Assembly: GCA_902784015.1 (NCBI GenBank)
Contig: CACZTC010000103.1
Span: 1-6,759 of the forward strand
Direction of reading: 5' to 3'
DNA length: 6,759 nucleotides
Source of the DNA: an uncultured Erysipelotrichaceae bacterium
Lineage (GTDB): Bacteria > Bacillota_I > Bacilli_A > Erysipelotrichales > Erysipelotrichaceae
The notes beneath the pieces were generated by a model. The model made no database searches. It saw only the letters and a program-made list of their open reading frames with translations, and was not told where the DNA came from. Shown in pieces: positions 1-6,706 of the stretch; position 1 is the stretch's first letter; each line of letters starts with the position of its first letter. Made by a program: the position numbers and the translations under genes.

Positions 1-524
1 AAATCTATTTCTCTAGGATAAGCACTTGCACCACATACGATTAATTTAGGATTAACTTCTTTAGCTAATTTTCTAACTTCATCATAATTAATTCTTTCGC
101 TATCTTTATCTACACCATAAGAATGGAATTCATACATTTTGCCAGAAAAAGAAACTTTTGCGCCATGCGTCAAATGTCCCCCACTTGCTAAATCCATTCC
201 TAATACTCTATCGCCAACATTTAATAAACTAAAATAAGCAGCCATATTAGCTTGACTACCAGAATGAGGTTGCACATTGGCATGATCTGCCTTAAATAAT
301 TCTTTAGCTCTTTCGATAGCTAATCTTTCAACTTCATCTACATTATCACAGCCACCATAATATCTTCTTCCTGGATAGCCTTCCGCATATTTATTTGTTA
401 GCACTGAGCTAGCTGCTTCTCTAACATCTTTAGATACAAAATTTTCCGAAGCTATGAGTTCGATATTATTATCTTGTCTTTTCTTTTCTGAATTAATTAA
501 TTCTTCTACTACCTTATCCTTCAT
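1..524 (-). CDS. glyA: Serine hydroxymethyltransferase, N-terminal part (cut by window edge)
   Basis: This cytosolic PLP enzyme interconverts serine plus tetrahydrofolate with glycine plus 5,10-methylene-THF, the main one-carbon source. About 174 N-terminal residues are visible. They carry SHMT hallmarks: IELIASENF (21-29), the substrate/dimer motif [13 protein letters not shown] (46-58), [12 protein letters not shown] (82-93) and SGGHLTHG (114-121). The PLP-binding lysine and the C-terminal domain lie beyond position 1. The start is ATG at 524, preceded by a strong AAGGAGA (537-531) six bases upstream. The ribosome site and start lie inside the 3' end of tsaC (11-nt overlap), so the two are probably cotranscribed and translationally coupled. 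I see no frameshift in the visible part. Family assignment is near certain; completeness cannot be judged. Confidence 0.97.
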   Translation of the reverse strand, partial: MKDKVVEELINSEKKRQDNNIELIASENFVSKDVREAASSVLTNKYAEGYPGRRYYGGCDNVDEVERLAIERAKELFKADHANVQPHSGSQANMAAYFSLLNVGDRVLGMDLASGGHLTHGAKVSFSGKMYEFHSYGVDKDSERINYDEVRKLAKEVNPKLIVCGASAYPREID

Positions 525-1122
525 GCGCTTTCTCCTTAATTACCTTATTAATATCTTTTATACTAATTGGCCCTTTTCTAATTATACTCATATTTCTACA
601 ATCTAATATGGTACTAGCCTCTTGAAATGTTGGTTTACTATCAATAATGCCATCAATATCTAATTTATTAGCTATTTCTTCAATATTTTGATATTCTTTT
701 TCCCCACTAATATTAGCGCTTGTCATAAATATAGCTTCCCCTAAGCCATCAATGATATCTTTTAATAATTTAGAAGTAGCCATTCTTAAAGCGACACTTT
801 CTTTTCCTTCACTTATATATGATGGTAAATCTTCTTTTTTATTAACGATAATAGTTAAAGGACCCGGCATAAATGTTTCTATTATTTTTTTAGTTTGCTT
901 ATCTATATAAGCTAATCTTTCCATTTCTTTATAATTAGCGCACATTATTGGAAAAGCTTTCTCTTTGGGTCTTCCCTTAACTTTAACTAATTTATCAAAA
1001 GCTTCTTTAGAATTAATACGTGCACATAAGCCATATACAGTATCTGTTGCGATAGCTATCACACCATTATTCTTTAATAATTTAATCGCTTCTTCTTTTT
1101 TATTCTTATATATAATTTTCAT
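514..1122 (-). CDS. tsaC: L-threonylcarbamoyladenylate synthase (TsaC/Sua5/YrdC family)
   Basis: In this family the enzyme makes threonylcarbamoyl-AMP from threonine, bicarbonate and ATP, the first step of the t6A37 modification of ANN-decoding tRNAs. At 202 aa it is the short YrdC-domain form, without the extra C-terminal domain of Sua5/YwlC proteins of about 340 aa. Visible motifs are ATDTVYGL (25-32), the basic [12 protein letters not shown] segment (47-58), FMPGPLT (84-90), TSANISG (134-140) and a C-terminal STILDC...IIRKGPIS block (170-187). The start is ATG at 1122 with a modest AAGG six bases upstream. The upstream neighbour is on the other strand, so tsaC needs its own promoter; a TATAAT box lies at 1145-1140. 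It overlaps glyA by 11 nt. The gene often sits near prfA/prmC in Firmicutes; here it is separated from them by the plus-strand aldolase-like gene. Confidence 0.95.
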   Translation of the reverse strand: MKIIYKNKKEEAIKLLKNNGVIAIATDTVYGLCARINSKEAFDKLVKVKGRPKEKAFPIMCANYKEMERLAYIDKQTKKIIETFMPGPLTIIVNKKEDLPSYISEGKESVALRMATSKLLKDIIDGLGEAIFMTSANISGEKEYQNIEEIANKLDIDGIIDSKPTFQEASTILDCRNMSIIRKGPISIKDINKVIKEKAHEG

Positions 1123-1144
1123 CTTTGACCTTGTATGATATTAT
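1116..1144 (+). promoter_or_regulatory. Candidate promoter of the aldolase-like gene
   Basis: A -35-like TTTTCA (1116-1121, 4 of 6 consensus bases) and a -10-like TATTAT (1139-1144, 5 of 6) are separated by exactly 17 nt. Initiation near 1151 would place the AGAGG ribosome site (1156-1160) a few bases into the transcript and ATG at 1170. The -10 overlaps, base for base, the minus-strand TATAAT of tsaC, and the -35 overlaps the tsaC start codon. The prediction rests on the motif only. Confidence 0.45.
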
Positions 1145-1147
1145 AAC
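1140..1147 (-). promoter_or_regulatory. Candidate -10 box for tsaC-glyA
   Basis: Read on the minus strand, 1145-1140 is a consensus TATAAT. It is preceded by G at 1147, a partial extended -10 (CGT in place of TGn). No good -35 was found 16-18 nt upstream (TGTTAG or GTGTTA at best). Transcription would start near 1133, leaving a leader of about 11 nt that still holds the AAGG of tsaC. Some promoter is required here because the upstream gene points the other way. Placement is an inference in an AT-rich gap. Confidence 0.45.
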
Positions 1148-1169
1148 GCAAAGAAAGAGGACTAACACT

Positions 1170-2195
1170 ATGATACGTTTCGATTCAGATTATATTGAAG
1201 GTTGTATCCCTGAAATATTAAACGCTTTAAATAATACAAATGATGAACAAACTGTAGGATATGGGGAAGATGAACACTGTGCTAAAGCTAAAGCTTTAAT
1301 AAAAAAAGCGATAGCTAATAAAGATAGCGAAGTATATTTTTTATGTGGCGGTACGCAAGCAAATGTCACAATCATATCTTCAATCCTAAAAGCACATCAA
1401 GGGGCAATATGTGCAGATAGCGGACATATTAATACCCACGAATCTGGCGCAATTGAAGCTTGTGGTTATAAATGTTTAACAATTCCTTCGAGTGATGGAA
1501 AAATATATGCTAATGAGATAGAAAAAATGATAAATGATCATTTCGATAGTGAAGTAGCTCCTCATATGGTACAACCAGGTATCATATATATTTCTTTTCC
1601 AACTGAAAATGGAACTATCTATTCAAAAAAAGAATTAACTAATATATCAAAAGTAGCTAGGAAATATAATATTCCTTTATTCATTGATGGTGCTAGACTC
1701 GGCTATGGTTTAGCTAGTCCTCATAATGATTTAACTATTAAGGATTTAGCCAAATTATGTGATGTTTTCTATATTGGTGGAACTAAAGTTGGAGCTTTAT
1801 TTGGTGAAGCGGTAGTTATTACTAATAAAGCTTATCAAAAAGATTTTAAATATCATATTAAACAACATGGTGGTATGTTAGCTAAAGGTAGATTATTAGG
1901 TATTCAATTTGAAGAATTATTTAAAAATGATAAATATATGGAAATTTCTAAACATTGTATAGATATGGCTACATATCTATCTAAAGGTTTTAAAGCTAAA
2001 GGATATAAATTTAAATATGAAGCTGAAACAAATCAATTATTCCCTATTATTTCCAAAAAGAAAATCGCAGAATTAAAAAAGAATTTTTCTTTCCAATATT
2101 GGGAAAGCTATGATGAGAATAGTGATGTTGTTCGCTTTGTGACATCCTTCATGACTAAAAAAGAAAACATTGATTCATTAATCAATGCTTTATAG
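1170..2195 (+). CDS. PLP-dependent beta-eliminating lyase / low-specificity L-threonine aldolase-like protein
   Basis: This is a fold-type I PLP enzyme of the family containing low-specificity threonine aldolases, which cleave threonine to glycine and acetaldehyde. The protein is 341 aa, a normal length. Visible elements are CGGTQAN (59-65, phosphate-binding turn), SGHINTHESGAIE (84-96, with the His that likely stacks on the cofactor), FIDGARLG (171-178, Asp173 facing the pyridine nitrogen), YIGGTKVGALFGE (201-213, Lys206 as the Schiff-base lysine) and GGMLAKGR (234-241). ATG at 1170 is chosen because AGAGG lies nine bases upstream. The in-frame TTG at 1125 would add 15 unconserved-looking residues and has no ribosome site. 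The gene is divergent from tsaC (47-nt gap) and convergent with the beta-helix gene (3-nt gap). The subfamily with GGTKVGALFGE is often labelled threonine aldolase without proof, so the substrate is uncertain; ltaE would be a tentative symbol. Composition resembles its neighbours. Confidence 0.9.
   Translation: MIRFDSDYIEGCIPEILNALNNTNDEQTVGYGEDEHCAKAKALIKKAIANKDSEVYFLCGGTQANVTIISSILKAHQGAICADSGHINTHESGAIEACGYKCLTIPSSDGKIYANEIEKMINDHFDSEVAPHMVQPGIIYISFPTENGTIYSKKELTNISKVARKYNIPLFIDGARLGYGLASPHNDLTIKDLAKLCDVFYIGGTKVGALFGEAVVITNKAYQKDFKYHIKQHGGMLAKGRLLGIQFEELFKNDKYMEISKHCIDMATYLSKGFKAKGYKFKYEAETNQLFPIISKKKIAELKKNFSFQYWESYDENSDVVRFVTSFMTKKENIDSLINAL
2157..2187 (-). terminator. Intrinsic terminator of the sigma-prfA-prmC-sortase-beta-helix unit, inside the 3' end of the convergent gene
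   Basis: A perfect 8-bp inverted repeat, CATTGATT (2168-2175) and AATCAATG (2180-2187), encloses a 4-nt loop. On the minus strand the stem is followed at once by TTTTCTTTTTT (2167-2157), a good U-tract, 12 nt after the stop of the beta-helix gene. On the plus strand it is followed by CTTTATAG and five T's (2196-2200), so weaker termination of the aldolase-like gene is also possible. The repeat encodes the last residues (IDSLIN) of that gene. The stem is AT-rich with only two G-C pairs, so efficiency is uncertain. Confidence 0.6.
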
Positions 2196-2198
2196 TTT

Positions 2199-2858
2199 TT
2201 AATCTTGTTCAACAACCTCACCGTTATTTTTAAAGATACTATTAGCTCTTATCATTCCTCTAACACAAGAAGTTGGATATATTCTTGTGTTTTTTCCTAT
2301 GACAGAACCAGGATTCAAAACGGAATTGCAACCGACTTCTACATAATCACCTAACATCGCGCCAAACTTTTTTAAGCCTGTTTCAATATGATTATCTTCC
2401 CCTTTTACAACCACTAATTCTTTATCGCTTTTTACATTGGATGTAATAGAACCAGCTCCCATATGCGAATAATAACCAAGAATAGAATCACCAACATAAT
2501 TATAATGAGGGGTTTGGACATGATCGAATAATATGACATTTTTTAATTCACAAGAATTACCTACAACACAATCTTCCCCTATTAATGCACTACCTCTAAT
2601 AAAAGCACAATGTCTTACTTCTGTATTTTTACCGATAATACATGGTGCACCTATATAAGCGCTAGGGAAAATGGTCGCTGTTTTATGAACCCAAACATTT
2701 TCGCTTATTTCATCATATTCTTCTTTTGGTAATTTTTTACCTAGCTCAATAATAGCTTCTTTAATACCAGGTAGAGCTTCCCAAGGATAAGTAAATTGTG
2801 ATAAATAATCTTTCGCAATAGTATGATCTAAATCATATAATTCTTTAATCGTATACAT
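2199..2858 (-). CDS. Left-handed beta-helix (hexapeptide-repeat) protein resembling the GlmU acetyltransferase domain
   Basis: This 219-aa protein has an N-terminal helical stretch (1-50, including TYPWEALPGI at 23-32) and then hexapeptide-repeat coils (about 54-200). The block from 113 to 141 (VQTPHYNYVGDSILG, then MGAGSITSN) parallels the GlmU segment holding its catalytic histidine, which suggests His118 as the equivalent. It lacks the GlmU uridylyltransferase domain (no GxGTRM-like signature), so the common label 'UDP-N-acetylglucosamine pyrophosphorylase' is probably wrong. An acyltransferase acting on a sugar or sugar nucleotide is more likely, as an inference. Start ATG at 2858 shares one base with the sortase stop (TAATG), with GGAGGAG just upstream, indicating translational coupling. 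It is last in the unit and probably cytosolic, with no signal peptide. Related proteins of this length occur in many Firmicutes; the substrate is unknown to me. Confidence 0.85.
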   Translation of the reverse strand: MYTIKELYDLDHTIAKDYLSQFTYPWEALPGIKEAIIELGKKLPKEEYDEISENVWVHKTATIFPSAYIGAPCIIGKNTEVRHCAFIRGSALIGEDCVVGNSCELKNVILFDHVQTPHYNYVGDSILGYYSHMGAGSITSNVKSDKELVVVKGEDNHIETGLKKFGAMLGDYVEVGCNSVLNPGSVIGKNTRIYPTSCVRGMIRANSIFKNNGEVVEQD

Positions 2859-3646
2859 TAATTACTCCTCCATGATGTATCTTCTACTAATTTACCAAGT
2901 AAAGCATATCTACCATCAACAGTATGAACATTATATTCACAAGTTGATAGAATAACTATTTTATCTCCTGCTTCAACTTTTTCTTCACTCACAAAAGTAG
3001 ATCTTTCCACAAATGAATTAACATAATCTAAGAAATCTTTTTCACCACTGAAAGTATATTTAATATAGTCGCCAGTTCCAGTTTCAAATACACCCGCAAT
3101 TGGATATATTACATATTTTTTATCTGGTGTATATAAATCAATAACTTTATGATTATTATAAAATTCTTGATCTTTATATTTCTCCACATCCGCAAACATA
3201 TATGGAGCTTCTAACATATGGTGACCATATATAACGGTATTCTTATCTATGAAACCTTTACTATTTTCAGCATCCACAAAAACCGTACCACTATTATTCC
3301 AAGTGCCATCTAATAATCTTCTTAAATAATAATCATTATCTGTATAATGCACTATAGGATAATCAATTGTTGAATCATCTAAAGATATCCATGCAACTAC
3401 ATATTCACTTACTTCCCAAAGAGATTTCCAATCAATAACTCTTCCTTTTTCTGTTAGTTCATAAGATTGTTCTCTAAGAGTGCCATATGATTTTTCGGCT
3501 TCATGGTATTCTTTTTTCCCTTTATATAACATATAACCAGAAAAACAAGCCACACCAATTGAAATAATAAGTATTATATTCAATAACATTTGTGCGAATT
3601 TAGTAAGTTTTTTGCGCTTTGTTTTTTCTACTTTTTCTTCACTCAT
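2858..3646 (-). CDS. srtB: Class B sortase
   Basis: This membrane-anchored cysteine transpeptidase is expected to join sorting-signal proteins to peptidoglycan. It is 262 aa: a short basic cytosolic tail (KTKRKKLTK, 8-16), one membrane segment (about 17-41) and an extracytoplasmic catalytic domain. The triad is visible as His142 in VIYGHHM, Cys236 in ILSTCEY and Arg246 in VDGRYAL. The segment DNDYYLRRLLDGTWNNSGTV (103-122) and the interrupted Cys-to-Arg spacing are typical of class B rather than class A. Start ATG at 3646 has GGAG nine bases upstream. It lies 21 nt after prmC and overlaps the beta-helix gene by one base. No sorting-motif substrate, pilin or heme-uptake gene lies in the window, so the cargo is unknown. 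The symbol denotes the class; the specific orthologue was not determined. Confidence 0.93.
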   Translation of the reverse strand: MSEEKVEKTKRKKLTKFAQMLLNIILIISIGVACFSGYMLYKGKKEYHEAEKSYGTLREQSYELTEKGRVIDWKSLWEVSEYVVAWISLDDSTIDYPIVHYTDNDYYLRRLLDGTWNNSGTVFVDAENSKGFIDKNTVIYGHHMLEAPYMFADVEKYKDQEFYNNHKVIDLYTPDKKYVIYPIAGVFETGTGDYIKYTFSGEKDFLDYVNSFVERSTFVSEEKVEAGDKIVILSTCEYNVHTVDGRYALLGKLVEDTSWRSN

Positions 3647-3666
3647 AATCTATAACTCCAATAAAA

Positions 3667-3696
3667 ATTATAAAACTTTAATACCAAAATATACAA
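3667..3696 (-). promoter_or_regulatory. Possible internal promoter before the sortase gene
   Basis: On the minus strand a TTGTAT (3696-3691, 3 of 6) and a perfect TATAAT (3672-3667) are 18 nt apart. They overlap the last codons of prmC. A start near 3660 would give the sortase-beta-helix pair a separate short-leader transcript. The widest gap within the unit (21 nt) is here, which fits. Chance TATAAT boxes are common in such AT-rich DNA, so this is a weak call. Confidence 0.28.
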
Positions 3697-4528
3697 ACAG
3701 CATCCTATCTTTACCATTCATATCTTTTACTATTTCATATTTTATATTAGGCAAATATTCATTTAATAATGCTTGCATCTTTTCTTTTTGATTCCAACCC
3801 ATCTCAAAAGCCATCATAGCTTTCTCATTTAATATCTTTGGGCCATCTTTAAATATTTCGCGATAAAACTTAAGCCCATCCTCACCGCCAAATAAAGCTA
3901 TATTAGGTTCATAATCAACGACTGAAGCTTCCATTTTTTCATCCACTGGAATATATGGTGGATTACAAATCAAAATATCAAATTTATTATTTCTTTCGAT
4001 AAATGGTTTCAGCATATCTCCGCATATAAATTCAATATCTGCTTCATTATTCTCTGCATTAATTTTTGCTAATTCTAAAGCTTCTTCGCTGATATCGCTA
4101 GCTACCATTTTTACTCTATTTTCTTCCTTAGCTATCGTTATCGCAATAGCTCCGCTACCAGTACCAATATCTACACAATCAACTATTCCCTCACTAAAAT
4201 AATCATCTATTCTAGCTAATATTTGGGCACATAATTCTTCTGTTTCTACTCTAGGTATAAGAGCGCTAGGTGAGCTAACTAATTTATAACCATAAAACCA
4301 TGAAAAACCTAAGACATGGGCCATTGGTTCATTATTAAGAATTCTTTCCATGCCTTTAGAAAATTTATCATATAAATCTTTAGGCATTTCTTCCTCAAAA
4401 TTTACATAAAGATTATATCTTTCAACATTACTAAGCTCCACTAAAAAGGCCATCACTGTTTCACTTGGAATATCCTTAGCTTCACATAGTTTTTCATATT
4501 TTATTACTTCTTCACGAAATGTGCTCAA
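3668..4528 (-). CDS. prmC: Peptide chain release factor N5-glutamine methyltransferase
   Basis: This SAM-dependent enzyme (HemK family) methylates the glutamine of the GGQ motif in RF1/RF2, which speeds peptide release. It is 286 aa, the usual length. An N-terminal helical domain (1-85) is followed by IPRVETEEL (91-99), the SAM-binding DIGTGSGAIAI (120-130), an acidic SAM-ribose residue near Asp145 and the signature NPPY (189-192), which holds the substrate glutamine. Translation starts at TTG (4528-4526). The 4-nt overlap TTGA with the prfA stop and GGAGGA (4540-4535) six bases upstream support this start; the next in-frame ATG is at residue 26 and would cut the helical domain. The gene directly follows prfA, its substrate, in a conserved bacterial pairing. 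No defect is visible. Confidence 0.97.
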   Translation of the reverse strand: MSTFREEVIKYEKLCEAKDIPSETVMAFLVELSNVERYNLYVNFEEEMPKDLYDKFSKGMERILNNEPMAHVLGFSWFYGYKLVSSPSALIPRVETEELCAQILARIDDYFSEGIVDCVDIGTGSGAIAITIAKEENRVKMVASDISEEALELAKINAENNEADIEFICGDMLKPFIERNNKFDILICNPPYIPVDEKMEASVVDYEPNIALFGGEDGLKFYREIFKDGPKILNEKAMMAFEMGWNQKEKMQALLNEYLPNIKYEIVKDMNGKDRMLFVYFGIKVL

Positions 4529-5601
4529 GCCTCTTCCTCCGCTAATTTACGTCTTTCTTCTTCAGCTAATAAGCCATCTATAACTATTTCTAATTTACCT
4601 TCCATAATACGATCTAGTTGTGTGATAGTTAGACCGATTCTATGATCAGTAACTCTATTTTGTGGATAATTATAAGTTCTAATCTTTTCTGATCTATCAC
4701 CAGTTCCTATCTTAGCTCTTCTTTTAGCTCCTTCTTCTTCATCTTTTTGTCTTTTATATTCTTCATATACGCGAGCTCTAATTAATCTCATCGCTGTTTC
4801 TCTATTTTCTATTTGCGATCTACCTTCTTGACAATTTACTGTTATACCAGTAGGTAAATGGACAATTCTAACTGCGCTATCAGTTTTATTAATATGTTGT
4901 CCGCCAGCCCCACTAGCCCTATGAGTTTCAATAGTTAAATCATTCATATCAATTTCAATATCTGACTCTTCCGCTTCTGGTTGGCATAAAACAGTAGCTG
5001 TACTTGTATGTACTCTTCCTTGAGATTCTGTTTTAGGAACACGTTGTACACGATGCACACCAGATTCAAATTTCAAATGTCCATAAACATCATTTCCTTT
5101 AATAGAAAAGATTATTTGTGAGAAGCCACCAGCTTCACTGACGCTTGCTTCCATCGTTTGAACCTTCCAACCATTAGCTTCAGCATATTTGGTATACATA
5201 CGATATAAATCGCCAGCGAAGATATTACCTTCATCTCCTCCGGCTCCTCCTCTAATTTCCATAATGACATCATGATCATCATCTGGATCTTTAGGTATTA
5301 ATAATTTTTGAATATGCTCAAGTAATTCTTCACGCTTAGGCATACATTCATCAAGCTCCATCTTTGCCATCTCTTTTAATTCTTCGTCACTGTCTTTAAG
5401 CATTTCTTCAGCTTGAGCTATTCTATCATCTAAACTTTTTAATTCTTCCCAAGCATCTACGCTTTGTTTAAGAGAAGCTTGTTGTTTAGAAAGCTTAGTT
5501 AATTTAATTGGATCTTTTAATATCTCTTCCGATAGTAATTTCTCATTTATATCATTGTATTCTTTTTCAATATCACTTAATTTTTGCCTAATAGCGTCCA
5601 T
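4525..5601 (-). CDS. prfA: Peptide chain release factor 1 (RF1)
   Basis: RF1 recognises UAA and UAG in the ribosomal A site and triggers peptidyl-tRNA hydrolysis. It is 358 aa, full length. An N-terminal coiled-coil domain (1-105) is followed by EIRGGAGGDEGNIFAGDL (115-132), the tripeptide anticodon PKT (189-191, in RVPKTESQGR), the catalytic loop GAGGQHINKT (231-240, Gln235 being the PrmC target) and the C-terminal domain with NYPQNRVTDHRIG (311-323). The PxT motif rather than SPF marks it as RF1, not RF2. No frameshift site is present. Start ATG at 5601 follows an excellent AAAGGAGAA (5615-5607) that lies inside the last codons of the sigma gene, only one base separating the two genes. It stops with TGA, the codon read by RF2, and overlaps prmC by 4 nt. 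Confidence 0.98.
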   Translation of the reverse strand: MDAIRQKLSDIEKEYNDINEKLLSEEILKDPIKLTKLSKQQASLKQSVDAWEELKSLDDRIAQAEEMLKDSDEELKEMAKMELDECMPKREELLEHIQKLLIPKDPDDDHDVIMEIRGGAGGDEGNIFAGDLYRMYTKYAEANGWKVQTMEASVSEAGGFSQIIFSIKGNDVYGHLKFESGVHRVQRVPKTESQGRVHTSTATVLCQPEAEESDIEIDMNDLTIETHRASGAGGQHINKTDSAVRIVHLPTGITVNCQEGRSQIENRETAMRLIRARVYEEYKRQKDEEEGAKRRAKIGTGDRSEKIRTYNYPQNRVTDHRIGLTITQLDRIMEGKLEIVIDGLLAEEERRKLAEEEA

Positions 5602-5602
5602 T

Positions 5603-6625
5603 TTAATTCTCCTTTAATCCTTCATATTTATCATTATGCTTAATCAATTTTTTTAATTGTTGTAAAGCAGCTAATTCGCGCTGCCTAATTCTTTCTTTGG
5701 AGATACCATATATATCTCCTATCTCTTCTAATGTTTTCCTTTCTCCAGTTCCATCTAAGCCAAAACGCATTCTGATAATTGTTTCATTTTGTTCGCCTAA
5801 TTCTTTAAGTAAGATATCCACTTCCTTGCGTGTTGCTTCATCATTTAGATATTCTTGCGGATCAATTAGTCTATCATCCTCCACAAAATCTACTAATGTG
5901 GTTGTTTCTTCTTTGCCAGTAGGATTTTCTAAATATAATTCACTATAAGAATCAGTCATTAATTCTTCAATCATATCACTTGTAAAGCCAGGCATCTTCT
6001 CTGCTATTTCCTGCATAGTAGGATCTCTATGTAATTCTTGGATCAAGTTAGCTTGAACTTTCTTCATTTTTCTTATTTGTTCATTACGATGCACAGGGAT
6101 ATGTATTAATCTAGATTGATCAGGAACTGCCCTAGCGATAGCTTGTTCAATCCAATATGATGCATAAGTACTAAATCTAAAATTCTTTTCATAATCAAAT
6201 AATTCTACGGCTCGCATCAAGCCAATATTACCTTCCTGAATAAGATCCTGGATTGGTACGCCATTATTCATATATTTTTTAGCGATTGAGACTACTAATC
6301 TTAAATTACTTGTGATTAATAATTCTTTAGCTAATTCATCGCCTTCTTTAACTCTTTTAGCTACCTCTTTTTCTTCTTCTTTAGATAATAAAGGTATCTC
6401 CCCAATACTTTTAAGATAGATTGTTGTAACATCCAGATTCTTAGGCTTATCCTCTGAATTATCTTCAAATAAAATATAACCTTCTTCATTTGCCCAAGAA
6501 TATAATTCATCAATTTCTTCTTTATTCAAGTCTTTCTCTTTAGCGAAGTCTAAAACAAGATTAGATGATACTAAATCTTCTGTTTGTATATATTCCAAGA
6601 ATTCTTCTTTTATATCTTCTATCAT
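5603..6625 (-). CDS. RNA polymerase sigma-70 family factor, RpoD/SigA type
   Basis: This 340-aa sigma factor directs RNA polymerase to promoters. A short acidic region 1.1-like domain (1-58) precedes region 1.2 (65-98, [16 protein letters not shown]), region 2 (105-178, with [15 protein letters not shown] at 127-141 and FSTYASYW at 151-158), region 3 (179-255, with His179 and Glu182, the positions that read an extended -10) and region 4 (268-328, with a [18 protein letters not shown] helix-turn-helix). Region 2.4 departs from the near-invariant TYATWWIRQAIT: Tyr157, Glu160 and Ala164 replace Trp, Arg and Thr. This suggests a group 2 or diverged primary sigma, so I give no symbol. ATG at 6625 with AGGA six bases upstream is preferred over GTG at 6682, whose extension is hydrophobic and lies over a likely promoter. 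It ends one base before prfA. Confidence 0.93.
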   Translation of the reverse strand: MIEDIKEEFLEYIQTEDLVSSNLVLDFAKEKDLNKEEIDELYSWANEEGYILFEDNSEDKPKNLDVTTIYLKSIGEIPLLSKEEEKEVAKRVKEGDELAKELLITSNLRLVVSIAKKYMNNGVPIQDLIQEGNIGLMRAVELFDYEKNFRFSTYASYWIEQAIARAVPDQSRLIHIPVHRNEQIRKMKKVQANLIQELHRDPTMQEIAEKMPGFTSDMIEELMTDSYSELYLENPTGKEETTTLVDFVEDDRLIDPQEYLNDEATRKEVDILLKELGEQNETIIRMRFGLDGTGERKTLEEIGDIYGISKERIRQRELAALQQLKKLIKHNDKYEGLKEN

Positions 6626-6645
6626 ATTTATTCCTACGCTTAATA

Positions 6646-6654
6646 AGTATACCA
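6646..6654 (-). promoter_or_regulatory. Candidate extended -10 promoter of the sigma-prfA-prmC unit
   Basis: On the minus strand 6654-6646 reads TGGTATACT: an extended -10 TG followed by one base and TATACT (5 of 6). The -35 region is poor; TTGTAC at 6671-6666 is only 14 nt away. Initiation near 6639 gives a leader of about 14 nt carrying the AGGA (6635-6632) of the sigma gene. A second perfect TATAAT at 6697-6692, also without a clear -35, could give a leader of about 60 nt. Confidence 0.4.
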
Positions 6655-6706
6655 AAAGAAAAGAGGTACAACCTAATGTCACTAACTTAAAATTATAAGA
6701 TTAGTA

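Noticed and set aside
1125..1147. TTGACC plus TATAAC as a strong plus-strand promoter
   Set aside because: The -35-like hexamer is close to consensus, but the spacer is only 11 nt, too short for a sigma-70 promoter.
1125..1169. Extension of the aldolase-like protein from TTG at 1125
   Set aside because: There is no ribosome site before TTG, whereas ATG at 1170 has AGAGG at good spacing and begins the usual family N-terminus (MIRFDSDY).
1190..1375. Minus-strand 61-aa open frame
   Set aside because: It lies wholly inside the well-supported PLP enzyme gene, has no ribosome site and no recognisable motif. It is a shadow frame.
1123..2198. Mobile-element insertion carrying the aldolase-like gene
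   Set aside because: I found no terminal repeats, target duplications, transposase or integrase remnants at either boundary, and composition matches the flanks.
3645..3675. TATAA / TTATA inverted repeat around the sortase ribosome site as an RNA switch
   Set aside because: Five A-T pairs only, with a long loop; expected by chance in this AT-rich sequence.
5697..5948. Plus-strand 83-aa open frame
   Set aside because: It is antisense to sigma regions 3-4; its Ser-rich composition is the mirror of the real gene, with no supporting signal.
6626..6682. N-terminal extension of the sigma factor from GTG at 6682, which looks like a signal peptide
   Set aside because: The 19 hydrophobic residues are foreign to sigma factors, and the stretch holds the candidate promoter and ribosome site for ATG at 6625.
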